Positions 28,201 to 36,151 of a stretch of 64,000 bases of DNA are shown in pieces (within the stretch, counting starts at the first letter, position 1; each line of letters opens with the position of its first letter). The position numbers were made by a program, and so were the translations under genes. The notes under the pieces were generated by a model. It searched no databases and was not told where the DNA came from. It saw nothing but the letters and a program-made list of their open reading frames with translations. Source of the DNA: Pseudotamlana agarivorans (GTDB taxonomy: Bacteria > Bacteroidota > Bacteroidia > Flavobacteriales > Flavobacteriaceae); contig NZ_LXEI01000002.1 of assembly GCF_001642835.1 (NCBI RefSeq), forward strand, positions 434,001 to 498,000. The letters are read 5' to 3'.

Positions 28201-31200
28201 CAGTGGCAGGCTCTTATATTTTTAGAGTTTCAGATGCGCAAACACCAGTTTGTCAGGCCGTGTCGCAAACAGTTGTTGTAGATGCCGCAGTTGTGCCAAC
28301 TCTAACAGAAACCCATACCGATGTAAGTTGTAACGGAGGGTCTGATGGCAGTATTATAGTTACAGCAACAGCAGGAGTAGCACCATTTGAATATAGTATT
28401 GATAATGGAGCAACGTACCAAGCTTCAAATGTATTTGATGGTTTATCGGCAGCAACTTATCAAGTAGTTATAAAAGACGCTAAGGATTGTGATTCTGCTC
28501 TAGAAACGGTAATTATTGATGAGCCTTTAGAAGTGGATGGCACTATCGCCGTAACTACCACACTTTCTTGTGGCACAGGTAATGTAACTCAAGGTGCAGT
28601 GGTTACTATTACACCAACAACAGGAACAGGAACACCACCATATACCTTTAGTTTTGATGGTGTGAACTACACTACAACCAATACTTACACAACGAATATT
28701 GCAGGAACTGTACAAGGTTGGATTAAGGATGCGAATGGTTGTGAGTTACCTATACCAATTTCAGTTGATGTAGCTCCAATTACACCGCCAACCGATTTAG
28801 ATTTTGTAGCAACTACTGTTACATGTAACACAGGAGAATTAACTTCAAATGTTACATTAACACCAAATACTGGTGCTATTGCACCGTTCGATTATAACAT
28901 TGTTTACCCAACAGCTGTTGCTGGTGGGGTGGGTGTACCAGCGGATTATACGTTTACAGGATTAGCTCCAGATACTTATACATTTGAAGTTATAGATGCT
29001 AATGGTTGTAATTACACCGAATCGTTTACGGTTGAACCAGCTGTTAATATTTCTGTAGCTGGTACCGTAGATAATGATGTGTCTTGTTTTGGAATTCCTA
29101 ATGGTAAAGCAACATTTACAGCAACAAATGTTCAATCAACATTCACTGCAACCTTAATATCAGGAACAGGAACAGTAGGTACGCCTTCAGGAAATACCGT
29201 CGAAGTTACTGATTTAGCTGCAGGTACATACACGCTTCAAATTACAGATGATGTTACAGGATGTACGGCAACTGCTGATGTTACTATCACGCAACCTACA
29301 GCAGCTTTAAATTTAACAGCTTCATCAACTGAAGTACATTGTAATAATTATAGCTCACAAATTACAGTAACCGCATCTGGTGGGACACCAAGTTACAGCT
29401 ATGCGGCTGTTATTAGTGGTTATCCAGCCCCAGCAGCTGCTGACTACGTATTAAATGGTGATGTGATTACTGTAAACACTAACAATGGAGCAAACCTTGT
29501 TTGGGATGTTTATGTAAAGGATGCGAATGGGTGTACTGAAATGACAACGCATACTATTCTAGAAGATGAAGCACCTTCAGTAACGGTAGATCCTAACACT
29601 GTTTGTTCTGGAACATCTAACGGATTTGAATTTACAGCAACCAATACAACTGTATCTGGTGTACCTCCATTTGAGTTTTCAATTGGTAACGGATTCCAAT
29701 CTAGTGCGACATTCACAGGGTTAACGCCTGGAAATTATACGGTTACAATTAAAGATGGAAACGGGTGTACTGCCGATAGTGGTATTATTACTGTTTTCCC
29801 AGCCATTGATGCCGGTTTAACTATAGTTGCTCTTCCTACTTGTGGAAGTAGTGATGGAGAAGTTTCAGTTACTGCTTCTGGTGGATCAGGAGATTATGGT
29901 TTTGCATTGTTTGATGGATCAGGAACTCCACTTGGTACAGGAACAGTTTCAGGGGCAACAAGTGTTTTTAACGGATTATCTGCTTCAATAGATTACGATG
30001 TGGTTGTAACCGATAATATTACAGGTTGTACAAAAACAGTTTTTACAAACTTAGAGGCAGCGACTCCTGTGTCCTTTACACCAACATCAACCGATGTAAG
30101 CTGTAACGGTGAAAATGATGGAACTATAACAGTAACTTTAGATGCTAATCAGGATAATCCTATTTATAAATATGAAATCATTGCAGGGCCAGTATTAAAG
30201 GCAGAGCAAACCTCTAATGTGTTTTCAGATTTGTTATCTGGGTCCTATAGAGTTCAAGTGACTTCTGAAAGAGGTTGTGTTATGACAGAGGATATTGATG
30301 TAAATGAACCAGCAGTCATTGCGGTACCTACACCTACACCAATTCAATATGCATGTGTGTCAAATACCAATACATCTAATTTTGCTTCCATAACAATTGA
30401 TGAAGCAGCAATTACAGGTGGTTCTGGTAACTATGCGATTTATGAGTTTGTTAGAAACAGTACGGTGGTACAACGTTCAAGTAATAATGTTTATACCGAA
30501 ACAGATTTATTAGGAGGAACCTATGATATTAATGTATATGATGATAAAGGTTGTATTGGTTCAACTTCAACCACAATTAATCCTTTTATTTCTATAGAAG
30601 ATTTAACAATTACTGTTAATGATGCGATCACGTGTACCTCACTAGAAGAAATTCAGGTTGCTGTTACAGCTACAGGAGGAACGCCTAATTTAGAATATAC
30701 GGTAGTGCAGGTTGAAGCAGATGGCACAACAACTTCAGGGGGTTATTCATCTACTAACTCTACCGGGCTGTTTACAGGATTAGATATTGCAAACTACTTA
30801 GTGACTGTTGAAAATATAGACACTAATTGTTTCTTAAGAAAGTTCCACTATGTGAGTGATCCAAATACATTCGACTTAACTATTGATAATGTGGTTGATT
30901 TGACTTGCTTCGGAGGAAATGACGGTGCCGTTAATGTAACCTTCATCGATCGTGTGCCTACACCAACTGATGAAGCGGGAGCATTTACTTACAGTATTGT
31001 TGATGCTTTAGGAAATCCTGTGTCTACGGGTAATGTGGCGAGCGCTGGCCCTGAAACACTTTCAGGATTGGAAGCTGGAACATATACTATTACAGCTACT
31101 TTAACTAACCGACCAGAATGTGAAGTAAGTAAAGCCTTCACGATTACAGGCCCTACAGCTGCATTGACAGCATTAGAAACACATACAGAAATTACATGTG

Positions 31201-33419
31201 ATTTAGCAAATGGTACCATTTCTGCTAGTGCGACTGGTGGTTGGCCAGGTGGTTACGAATATCAGTTAGAAAAAGTAGGTGGTACAGCAACGGCCTTTGG
31301 TTCTACATTTAACTTTACTGGCTTAGATGCAGGTGATTATAATGTAAACGTTAGAGATTCTAGTGGCTGTATAGCTACAACTCTAGTAACGCTTGTTGAT
31401 CCTACGCTAATTACTATTACAGCAGTATTCGATCCAGCTTCAGCACTACTATGTTACGGTGATGCTACAGGAGTTATTAATGTATCGGCAACTGATGGAC
31501 AAGGTTCAAATTATACTTATGTATTGAATAGAGTGGGACCTACAGTGAGTCAAACTGGTCCGCAAACAGGAACAAGTTTTACTGGTTTAACTGCTGGAAC
31601 ATACAATGTAACGGTTACAGATGGTTGGAATTGTACGGCGACTTCAGCTGATATTACTATTACTCAGCCAACAACAATTCAAAGTAATTTAGTGATTACC
31701 AATACTCAAACATGTGCGCCTAATTCAACCACGCTTACTTTATCAGCAACTGGAGGTACAGCACCTTATGTTTATAGTGCAGACGCTAGCTTTACAAATG
31801 TAACTCCGTTTCCTACAGGTTCTACATCAGTAGATATTCAAGTGGATCCAGGAACTTATCAGTACTATATTAGAGATGTGAATGGTTGTGCAACTGGACT
31901 TTCTAATGAAGTGAAGGTTGATCCGTTAGTACCGTTAACAGTATCTATTGATGCGACTAATGCCGACATTAACTGTTATGGAGATAACACAGGAGTTATT
32001 GTTGCTAAAGCGCAAGGTGGTTTAGGTAACTATACTTATACTTTACAAGATACTTCAGGAACCGATATCACACCTGTAGTTCAAAATAGTCCTGGTGTAT
32101 TTACCGAACTTGTTGCAGGTGATTATCAAGTATATGTTACTAGTGGTGTAGACTGTGAGGTAACTTCAGTACCAGTTACTATTAGTGAGCCTAGTGCACC
32201 GTTAACTGCGCCATTTGTAATATCTGATGTCGCTTGTGCTGGTGGTAACGATGGAAGTATTGAAGTAATGGGTACAGGTGGAACGGGAGTCATTAAATAT
32301 GCGATTTCACCACAGTTAAATCAATTCTTTGATTCAGGTCTGTTTGAGGATTTAGCTGAAGGAGTTTATCAAGTAGTAGTTCAAGATGAAGCTGGTTGTT
32401 TTGAAGTTATTGACTTTACCATTGGCGAACCTACTCCAGTTATTCTTACTGAAATTCCAACGTCTATAATTCCTGAAGTTTGTGCAGGAGATTTAAATGG
32501 AACTTTTAGTGTTAATATTACAGGAGGTACAGCTCCATATAGTGTAACCTTAGATGATATTAATGGAAACTATGTGACTGGAACTTTAACGCAAACACAA
32601 TTTGATTTTACTGGACTTGCAGGAGGTAACCACACGGTTTATGTGGTAGATGCTCAAGGCTGTGATTCGGAATGGGAGATTGATTTCCCTGAGTCTGTGA
32701 ACTTAAATCCTACAGTAGTAGTTGAATACGATTGTTTAAATAATACGTCTACAAACCGCGTGATCGTTACAGTAGATGATAGTGTGCAAGATTTAAGTTT
32801 AGTGGAATACTCACTTAATGGCGGACCTTATCAAGCTAGTAATATTTTTATTGATGTTCCTGGTGGTTTCGATCAATATGTGGATGTTAGACATGCGAAT
32901 GGTTGTATTAAACAAACTAGATTGTTTGATGTTGATCACGTAACGCAGTTGGAAGTGCTTCTAGAAGAAGGTGATTTAAATCAAATTGTTGCTGTCGCAA
33001 CTGGAGGTGTGGCTCCTTATGAATACTCATTAAACGGAGGCCCTTTTAGTAGCACCGATAAATTCTTAATCTACGAGTCTGGTGATTATACCGTTACTGT
33101 TCGTGATTTCTACGGTTGTGAGGCCTCAGGAACCGGTTATTTCGAATTTATTGATGTATGTATACCAAATTATTTCACACCAAACGGTGATGGTAATTTT
33201 GACGGATGGGGTCCTGGATGTGCAACGCAATACAAAGACTTAACTGTTCAAGTATTCGATCGATATGGTCGTAAGCTAGCCGATTTAAGAGTTAATGAGA
33301 AATGGGATGGTACATACGAAGGTAAAGAGTTGCCTTCTGGAGATTACTGGTATGTTATCAACCTTAATGATCCTAATTACGATAGAGATTACGTAGGACA
33401 CTTTACGCTTTATAGGTAG
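19239..33419 (+). CDS. Giant SprB-like T9SS type B adhesin
   Basis: This is a surface adhesin of about 4726 residues (in-frame ATGs at 19185 and 19200 would add 18 or 13). The start at 19239 (MKKITC) is preferred; an extended signal peptide ends in GNSAYSQ near 19390. Residue numbers below count from 19185. After a unique N-terminal domain comes a DUF11-like module (about 434-560). Then about 43 Ig-like modules of 75-100 residues follow, most with a Cys near each end (for example DVSCNGGSDGS to KDAKDC), suggesting one disulfide per module. One module is interrupted by a jelly-roll-like domain (about 1267-1472). The last 90 residues are a type B sorting domain (IPNYFTPNGDGNFDGWG, VFDRYGRKLADL). 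SprB of gliding flavobacteria is a cell-surface adhesin moved along the cell by the gliding motor; this protein has the same design. The coupled sprF-like gene downstream supports that. A role in gliding itself is inference. Confidence 0.9.
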   Translation: MKKITCLTFRSFLCEIFTKASFITRSIKGKKITFLLLFFLTLFGNSAYSQIAVPFTPRELAPGETSIRVKGDVVLIGNSIIKGVGSQYDLPYNGSQNNNNLFAEYIDIDGDSSTFSSSSANLNINIDCKKIVYAGLYWASAYPNGVGDGTSSNGGSAFGGTPREDDWNQIKFKLPTGGYIPLTATGSEIILDGLNANYQNGSSGPVKDGPIVCYKDVTSLLQGLNEADGTYTVADLRATQGRRDGGCAGGWSLVVIYESPDLPSKFISTFDGYAVVQSSQASVDIPVSGFQTLPSPLKVNARMGVAALEGDLGLGGDTYQFRANSVSNFTRLQDALNDDDNFFNSRITYDGNYMTNRNPSSENSLGFDIKNIILPNPNNSVLPNDETGGTLRLTTSGDGIGPFLTTFAVDIIEPKIVLTKGVQDTSGNPIGGALVDLGDRLNYVISIENIGNDDAENLIIRDILPINVDFSNDPSNFTLSPGVTVQSYDASTRELIFAVDKERVKHGEGVVSTIRFGVNVVSSCNELSDACSNIIQNQAFATYNGVSNSSYTISDEPSYANDGSNVCLLAPQAINFLADVTHCTYEEDVTLCGDTVDITAPGGYDSYIWSTDPNNFDPSNNLGTTQTIEVRAIGTYYVKNNAIAPCQSTIKEFNVTSFGGTTVNPVLSSADEVVTCGNDGKELPLFFLCGVNDVRALQVPGSAGATEIVWEKLDETSCNAITVDNCANEDPGCTWVEIQTGSNFDLSQAGEYRITINYAGGCFNRFYFNVYSNLLNPHIDKEDIICNTLGKITINNLPTGYLYSLNGVDYQTTNSFDIATGGLYTVYIKQDGVDTNPCIFTYDVQIIDYTPVLGLDNIEHPQCNGDKGAINIVVNDGRGQYKFSISQGGTLVSSSPDIDNAFYKFDNLNPGIYDVLVTTEDGCSLTGQVEIIEPEEIQVVTSMKPLTCADGEVTLGVTGGTAPYYVYVNGATDFKQVDATNTIVFAIDTAGNYDYTVVDANSCSTDVTVYVDQIAPPEFTVSGADVSCYGAVSAQIDFNVTNANGYTIQYSIDNGTTYNTNPTFSNLNTGTYATMIRYTLNGVECFSTPENVVIDGPDDALTASAGVSKLAGCGANGEGTVRITNPQGGVPPYEYSFDNQSTWVTSNEAEVLPGTYTLYIRDSQGCVFAMPGIILDPEPTPPTIDDNIDPVYNCDGTANATVNVTNTGGANFEYTYLLNGVENTNTADPTTFLNVPQGSHTISVTYKLVDVPTYSNLLLETFGSGEDTESPGINTAYYCWEDQVYPYCKGQQNIQDGDYTVTAHIESPYGDWSQPGDHTSNNTDPKGRALVVNIGDQLPENDVLYKKTINDIIPNQPINFELFVYNLMQSHTTKFDPNLTIALVDGSGNEISSFATGNVPKTEQWENYPKTPITLNPGNNTTLEFLVRSTVRQTNGNDVAIDDIRVYQLPESCIDQVDFPIEIEAERAFTAEVVSTSNVNCFGADDGEIQIAASNFDATNGYQYSIDGGSTWVTQTTSPYTITGLSGGNYDVQIRYDATSTGCEVSIPEVIGAPSEIVLTIDATDITCLSNSTISASATGGTAPYSYELYDSTGSTLIDTFPTSGLLNDVAAGDYIVRLMDANNCTTDSALVSITSTDAPTADIEITKPCLDTSGATILVTTTGGQSPFQYKINSEPYQGNEEFTDLTAGDYTITVRDSNGCEVVLPTQTIAETVDVNITLDKVIDCSPSPEASITVNITEGYPPYEYEVSEDNGTTYSPPVSTGSTFVHTTNQQGTYLFRVTDSEGCEALSNIININAPTSPTASTIDVNPSCNGETDGSVEIVVSGGQAPFEYSFDGSAFATDVTTYSNLADGTYNYTVKDALECEVSGTVTLSSPSTLIASASATNLTCDTSNVEQAAVVTIDEPTTGTSPYQYSFDGTNFSSTRTLNVNDNGSVQTVNYFVQDANGCTANGSLTIDPLNSPTDLDFASSAVTCNAPATGVTVTSTGGVGTLTYEITDPASAVTSNNDGIFTGLTAGTYVFKVTDVNGCSYIESYTIGAVTPIALITRKQSDVLCQGEDTGAIQLEVSGFSNTYRYSYTGNSVVVVTGESSSTVSLDNLEAGTYNIYVEDETTGCTSNASVTITEPAALSLTASGTNTYCSNDESQITIVAADGTPNYKYAAVISGAPAPAPTMFGASNVVTVDTNLGADLVWDVYVQDANDCIAMTTVSLTADATPTVSVTTSDLCAGPPYTLTATGTGSGTLEYSINGGASYQTSNVFTINTSGTYTITLKDGNGCTVDSAATVIYDQLTASAILTKDITCELGNEDATIDLSITGGSNSYTYEISINGGVFSNLIPVPSPTFSTSSAGTYQFQITDANSGCVVKTEVITVTDPIPPVIDDVRETQSILCASDETAAIEIDYDNTVGFAPFVINVTNTTTGTDYGTQTSGLGAGDYVVTITDAKGCTDTKTITIGEPNPIIVNHHALPITCDTTGGPGAGVTKGSVIVDSVNGGIGPYNYFVTGTNGYAAQELNNAGTTSTTFDVVDFGLYQINVVDSNGCSVLIQDVLVASPPNDLEISVISPPADCSTGGSAEVKIGSPLVGSGPFYFAIYTGSGMTWDGIVGGSTTWHLGAGSPESTTFIDLIPGATYTFIVFDELTGCYYYETADTAIPTNSSLTVNNLVENNITCKGSADGTVSFDITSTYSTPTSVNYEILDSQSLATTGITGPGTVPANGTLSVTDLGLLDFGNYVIVVEEAAGSTNEGCSIVSVPFNITESAIDLSVTASDTRNQNCNELGVISAIARDGTAPYEYQLLPDSAPAPDATTGTWVTGNTFTASAGDYIVYAKDAYGCIKPSAVVNLIEDPLPTIAPLAQQCFDGSTPLSITLAESSGTAIAPLTFSIGKGGMAGAYSTNPNFTITEAGTYDFFIKDGNGCIATTTYVVNPVVLLDATITKEIDCTGTPNAEITLTATGGDTSSAYVYEVSTNGGMSYVLASNPYSAVAGSYIFRVSDAQTPVCQAVSQTVVVDAAVVPTLTETHTDVSCNGGSDGSIIVTATAGVAPFEYSIDNGATYQASNVFDGLSAATYQVVIKDAKDCDSALETVIIDEPLEVDGTIAVTTTLSCGTGNVTQGAVVTITPTTGTGTPPYTFSFDGVNYTTTNTYTTNIAGTVQGWIKDANGCELPIPISVDVAPITPPTDLDFVATTVTCNTGELTSNVTLTPNTGAIAPFDYNIVYPTAVAGGVGVPADYTFTGLAPDTYTFEVIDANGCNYTESFTVEPAVNISVAGTVDNDVSCFGIPNGKATFTATNVQSTFTATLISGTGTVGTPSGNTVEVTDLAAGTYTLQITDDVTGCTATADVTITQPTAALNLTASSTEVHCNNYSSQITVTASGGTPSYSYAAVISGYPAPAAADYVLNGDVITVNTNNGANLVWDVYVKDANGCTEMTTHTILEDEAPSVTVDPNTVCSGTSNGFEFTATNTTVSGVPPFEFSIGNGFQSSATFTGLTPGNYTVTIKDGNGCTADSGIITVFPAIDAGLTIVALPTCGSSDGEVSVTASGGSGDYGFALFDGSGTPLGTGTVSGATSVFNGLSASIDYDVVVTDNITGCTKTVFTNLEAATPVSFTPTSTDVSCNGENDGTITVTLDANQDNPIYKYEIIAGPVLKAEQTSNVFSDLLSGSYRVQVTSERGCVMTEDIDVNEPAVIAVPTPTPIQYACVSNTNTSNFASITIDEAAITGGSGNYAIYEFVRNSTVVQRSSNNVYTETDLLGGTYDINVYDDKGCIGSTSTTINPFISIEDLTITVNDAITCTSLEEIQVAVTATGGTPNLEYTVVQVEADGTTTSGGYSSTNSTGLFTGLDIANYLVTVENIDTNCFLRKFHYVSDPNTFDLTIDNVVDLTCFGGNDGAVNVTFIDRVPTPTDEAGAFTYSIVDALGNPVSTGNVASAGPETLSGLEAGTYTITATLTNRPECEVSKAFTITGPTAALTALETHTEITCDLANGTISASATGGWPGGYEYQLEKVGGTATAFGSTFNFTGLDAGDYNVNVRDSSGCIATTLVTLVDPTLITITAVFDPASALLCYGDATGVINVSATDGQGSNYTYVLNRVGPTVSQTGPQTGTSFTGLTAGTYNVTVTDGWNCTATSADITITQPTTIQSNLVITNTQTCAPNSTTLTLSATGGTAPYVYSADASFTNVTPFPTGSTSVDIQVDPGTYQYYIRDVNGCATGLSNEVKVDPLVPLTVSIDATNADINCYGDNTGVIVAKAQGGLGNYTYTLQDTSGTDITPVVQNSPGVFTELVAGDYQVYVTSGVDCEVTSVPVTISEPSAPLTAPFVISDVACAGGNDGSIEVMGTGGTGVIKYAISPQLNQFFDSGLFEDLAEGVYQVVVQDEAGCFEVIDFTIGEPTPVILTEIPTSIIPEVCAGDLNGTFSVNITGGTAPYSVTLDDINGNYVTGTLTQTQFDFTGLAGGNHTVYVVDAQGCDSEWEIDFPESVNLNPTVVVEYDCLNNTSTNRVIVTVDDSVQDLSLVEYSLNGGPYQASNIFIDVPGGFDQYVDVRHANGCIKQTRLFDVDHVTQLEVLLEEGDLNQIVAVATGGVAPYEYSLNGGPFSSTDKFLIYESGDYTVTVRDFYGCEASGTGYFEFIDVCIPNYFTPNGDGNFDGWGPGCATQYKDLTVQVFDRYGRKLADLRVNEKWDGTYEGKELPSGDYWYVINLNDPNYDRDYVGHFTLYR
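22984..23600 (+). other. Jelly-roll-like domain inserted in the adhesin repeat array
   Basis: Within the giant adhesin gene this segment encodes about 205 residues unlike the flanking Ig modules: LLLETFGSGEDTESPGINTA, GDYTVTAHIESPYGDWSQPG, then IPNQPINFELFVYNLMQSH and GNDVAIDDIRVYQLPESC. The opening and the closing DDI-x-V-Y phrase are typical of carbohydrate-binding-like jelly-roll domains in large flavobacterial surface proteins. It is a candidate ligand-binding head in a long stalk. Confidence 0.6.
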
Positions 33420-33454
33420 AATATTTAGAAGCACTAACCGCTGAAATTAAAATT

Positions 33455-34435
33455 ATGCAAATAAGAAAATTCATTATATATCTAGTACTCATGGTCGTAG
33501 TAAAAAGCTATGGCCAAGAGTTAAACTTACCTGTATTCACGCAGTATTTAGCAGATAATAATTTTGTGATATCTCCAACTTACGCTGGTATTGGGGATAA
33601 TGTTAAACTTAGGTTTAATGGCTTAACACAGTGGGTTGGTATAGAGAATGCACCAGATAACCAAGCGTTTTATGGGGATGTAAGAATTGCCGATAGAACA
33701 GGAGTGGGGTTGTCTTTGTATAATGATAGAAATGGAAATACCCTCCAGTCGGGTTTAAAAATTTCTTTTGCACACCATATTATTTTGGATTATTATTCAA
33801 AGCAATATTTGTCCTTTGGTTTATCTTATAATTTGAATAGTTTTAAGCTAAATATTCACAACTTTGACGGAGGTTATGAAAATCAGGTTATAGATGGTGC
33901 CGTAACAGACGATCGCCGAACTTCTAATAATAACTTCGATGTGGGATTATTGTATAGAAATAAAGGCTATTTTCTAAGTTTTAATGCAAACAACATTTTA
34001 CCTAAAGATATCGATGAAGCCATTCGTACTTTAGAGCCTGATTTACTACTTAATTATCAAATCTATTCGGGTATTACTTTAGGAAGAAAATATGGTAGAG
34101 TAGAATATGAACCTTCTGTGTTTTACCAAATGTTTAGCTCGGATAAACGTTCTAGTACCGATGTGAATTTTAAAGTAAGAGCTTATAACAGAAAAGAAGA
34201 TTACATTTGGGGAGGCGTATCTTACCGATTCTTAAATGATCAATTTCTAAAACCGCTTAGTATCGGACCAATGGCAGGCTTTCAAAAGGGTATGTTTTAT
34301 TTCGGATATGCGTATCAAGTAACCACAAATGATATCGGTGCATACAACTCCGGAACACATCTAATAACCTTAGGCTTAAACTTCTTACAAGGTATTAGTA
34401 ACTGTCCGTGTACACAAAGCCCAATTCATTATTAA
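33455..34435 (+). CDS. PorP/SprF family T9SS outer-membrane protein
   Basis: The 326-residue protein has a signal peptide (1-20, ending KSYGQ) and the PorP/SprF signature immediately after it: LPVFTQYLADNNFVISPTYAG, then RFNGLTQWVGIENAPDNQ. It ends in an outer-membrane barrel with a C-terminal CPCTQSPIHY tail. SprF is needed for surface display of SprB in Flavobacterium johnsoniae. This gene starts 35 bases after the giant adhesin stop, the usual sprB-sprF arrangement, so it is the probable dedicated partner. It is smaller than the PorP fusion at 16074 and lacks the coil and SPOR-like parts. Confidence 0.9.
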   Translation: MQIRKFIIYLVLMVVVKSYGQELNLPVFTQYLADNNFVISPTYAGIGDNVKLRFNGLTQWVGIENAPDNQAFYGDVRIADRTGVGLSLYNDRNGNTLQSGLKISFAHHIILDYYSKQYLSFGLSYNLNSFKLNIHNFDGGYENQVIDGAVTDDRRTSNNNFDVGLLYRNKGYFLSFNANNILPKDIDEAIRTLEPDLLLNYQIYSGITLGRKYGRVEYEPSVFYQMFSSDKRSSTDVNFKVRAYNRKEDYIWGGVSYRFLNDQFLKPLSIGPMAGFQKGMFYFGYAYQVTTNDIGAYNSGTHLITLGLNFLQGISNCPCTQSPIHY

Positions 34436-34530
34436 TTGTTAGTGTTTAAGGACGAGGATTAAAACAAGAAGTTTATTAGTGTAAAAAACTTGCTTTAAAA
34501 AATAAGGACCTTCTTGAATAGATTATAAAT

Positions 34531-34582
34531 AAAAGTTGGTTACTCAAAATTCATTAAATATGGAATTGAGTAACCAACTTTT
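34531..34582. terminator. Bidirectional terminator between convergent genes
   Basis: A perfect 17-bp stem pairs AAAAGTTGGTTACTCAA (34531-34547) with the complementary bases 34566-34582 across an 18-base loop. A-rich and T-rich flanks on the two sides let it serve both the sprF-like gene and the convergent membrane-protein gene. Confidence 0.9.
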
Positions 34583-34603
34583 TTATTGAGCTTAATTCTA
34601 GAC

Positions 34604-34936
34604 TTACGGTTGTACAAGTTCTTGAATTCTTTCTTGTAATAATTCTTGGTCTTGTAATGTTTCCCATCCAAACATGGAGATTAACATAACAATAAATACG
34701 ATATATAATACCCCTAAAACAATACCAATAACGGCTAATATCTTTCCAACTTTTACATTTTGATATCCTGTATAAAGTTCTGGGTTTTCGGCATATAATT
34801 TAGCGGCTTTGTTAGCCAATACGATGGCTACAATACCAAGTGTTATGCTAACAATACCATAACAGCAGCACAAAGGAATAGATAGTATTCCAAATACTAA
34901 AATAAGGGTTGAATTGGGGAGTTTTTGTTGTTCCAT
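34604..34936 (-). CDS. CCC-motif membrane protein (DUF4190-like)
   Basis: The 110-residue protein has two membrane segments: about 9-40, containing the run CCC at 23-25, and about 63-90. Between them lies a short loop (ANKAAKLYAENPELYTGYQN) with the conserved N-x-G-K start of the second helix (VKVGKILAVIGIVLGV). This arrangement, with three Cys in the first helix, defines a small Bacteroidota membrane family of unknown function. The next gene on this strand, a DUF2752 protein, ends 10 bases upstream of this start, and the two are commonly paired, so they form an operon. Confidence 0.8.
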   Translation of the reverse strand: MEQQKLPNSTLILVFGILSIPLCCCYGIVSITLGIVAIVLANKAAKLYAENPELYTGYQNVKVGKILAVIGIVLGVLYIVFIVMLISMFGWETLQDQELLQERIQELVQP

Positions 34937-34946
34937 ATGTAATTGA

Positions 34947-35228
34947 TTAATTGGTTATAAACGTTTTTATTATAAAACTTGTAATAATTATAAAGCCATT
35001 AAGGATGGCTAAAACTGTAATAATTTTATTTCCATATTTTATGTTTTTTACAGCATGAATAGCAATAAGTCCAAAAAGGAGAATCAGTGTGTAAATAGCT
35101 GGGTACATTTTAAAAGCCGCTATAAAATCACCTTGTAAAATAAATGCAAGAGACCTTTGAATACCACAACCTAAGCATTCAAAACCTAAATACTTTTTAT
35201 TGAAACATGGTAGCATGTATTCTTCCAT
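34947..35228 (-). CDS. DUF2752 membrane protein
   Basis: The 93-residue protein has the DUF2752 motif near the N-terminus (LGFECLGCGIQRSLAFILQGDFIAA, the Bacteroidota form of C-x-G-C-G-x-x-R) followed by two or three membrane helices (residues 40-60 and 65-88). The function is unknown. Start ATG at 35228; an in-frame ATG 12 bases later is possible. It is followed by the CCC-motif gene in the same operon. Confidence 0.8.
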   Translation of the reverse strand: MEEYMLPCFNKKYLGFECLGCGIQRSLAFILQGDFIAAFKMYPAIYTLILLFGLIAIHAVKNIKYGNKIITVLAILNGFIIITSFIIKTFITN

Positions 35229-35396
35229 AGAAGGTAAAATAATCTGATTTTGATGAAACGAAAATACTAAAACGTACGAAATATAGCTTGATAATTATCC
35301 ATAAGAAATTCTTCTTACTGGATTTTATTTTTAAGAATTTAAAATGAGTCCTAAATTTTACCGTAATTTGTACATGATTCAATTATCATAAAGATC

Positions 35397-35594
35397 ATGA
35401 AATACCTAAATTATATTCTCATTGTTATAGGCGCTTTTGTAGCGATGTATGCTAAAACCAATGCTAATCAAAATCAATATGTATTAATTGGAGGTATTGT
35501 AGTGCTTATGCTTGGTATTTATAGAGTGGCTAGAACGGTACCAAGTAAAAGTGATAATGAAGATTTAGATAACCAAGACCATGATGCCTTATGA
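35397..35594 (+). CDS. Small two-helix membrane protein
   Basis: The 65-residue protein has two short hydrophobic segments (4-18 and 27-44) and an acidic tail (SKSDNEDLDNQDHDAL). No family is recognised. Its stop overlaps the start of the Smr-domain gene by four bases (ATGA at 35591-35594), so the two are translationally coupled. The coupling supports it being a real gene despite its size. Confidence 0.7.
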   Translation: MKYLNYILIVIGAFVAMYAKTNANQNQYVLIGGIVVLMLGIYRVARTVPSKSDNEDLDNQDHDAL

Positions 35595-36151
35595 ATTTTA
35601 AAATAGGTGACTATGTTTTGGTTTTGGATGAAGATATTTCTGGAACCGTAAGTCAAATTAAAGCACAAACCATCACGATTGAAACCGAAGATGGATTTTT
35701 GTTAGAATTCCAAAGCAATGAGTTGGTTAAAAGTCAAAAAGAAGCTGATTTAACAGGTTTATTTTCTAAATCGAGTATTCATTCAGTTATTTCAGAAAAG
35801 GAGCAACCAAAGCGCAAACAGCAGGTTAAAAGACGTGCGAAAGACAGGTACGAACCCACTATGGAAGTTGATTTACACATTCATCAACTGATAAAATCTA
35901 GCCGAGGGATGACTAATCATGACATGTTGACCTTGCAATTAGATACCGCTAGGCATAAACTAGATTTCGCTATTTCAAAACGTATTCAAAAAATAGTGTT
36001 CATTCACGGCGTGGGTGAAGGGGTGCTTAAAACAGAACTGGAGTATTTATTCGGACGCTATAACAACGTTAAATTTTACGATGCTAATTACCAAAAATAT
36101 GGTTTAGGAGCCACCGAAGTTTATATTTATCAGAATGTTTCAACCGATTAG
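35591..36151 (+). CDS. Smr-domain protein (DUF2027-like)
   Basis: The 186-residue protein has an N-terminal beta domain (1-60; KIGDYVLVLDEDISGTVSQI), a basic linker (KRKQQVKRRAKDRY, about 78-91) and a C-terminal Smr domain (about 97-185). The Smr signature is EVDLHIHQLI (DxHxx) and IVFIHGVGEGVLKTEL (HGxGxGxL). Smr domains nick or cleave nucleic acids in MutS2 and relatives, and the linker suggests nucleic-acid binding. The substrate is unknown. Its stop codon overlaps the stop of the convergent lipoprotein gene. Confidence 0.85.
   Translation: MNFKIGDYVLVLDEDISGTVSQIKAQTITIETEDGFLLEFQSNELVKSQKEADLTGLFSKSSIHSVISEKEQPKRKQQVKRRAKDRYEPTMEVDLHIHQLIKSSRGMTNHDMLTLQLDTARHKLDFAISKRIQKIVFIHGVGEGVLKTELEYLFGRYNNVKFYDANYQKYGLGATEVYIYQNVSTD

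Noticed and set aside
22101-31219. Several opposite-strand open frames of 60-95 codons inside the giant adhesin gene
   Set aside because: They are Ser/Thr/Cys-rich shadows of the repetitive coding strand, with no start context or family features.
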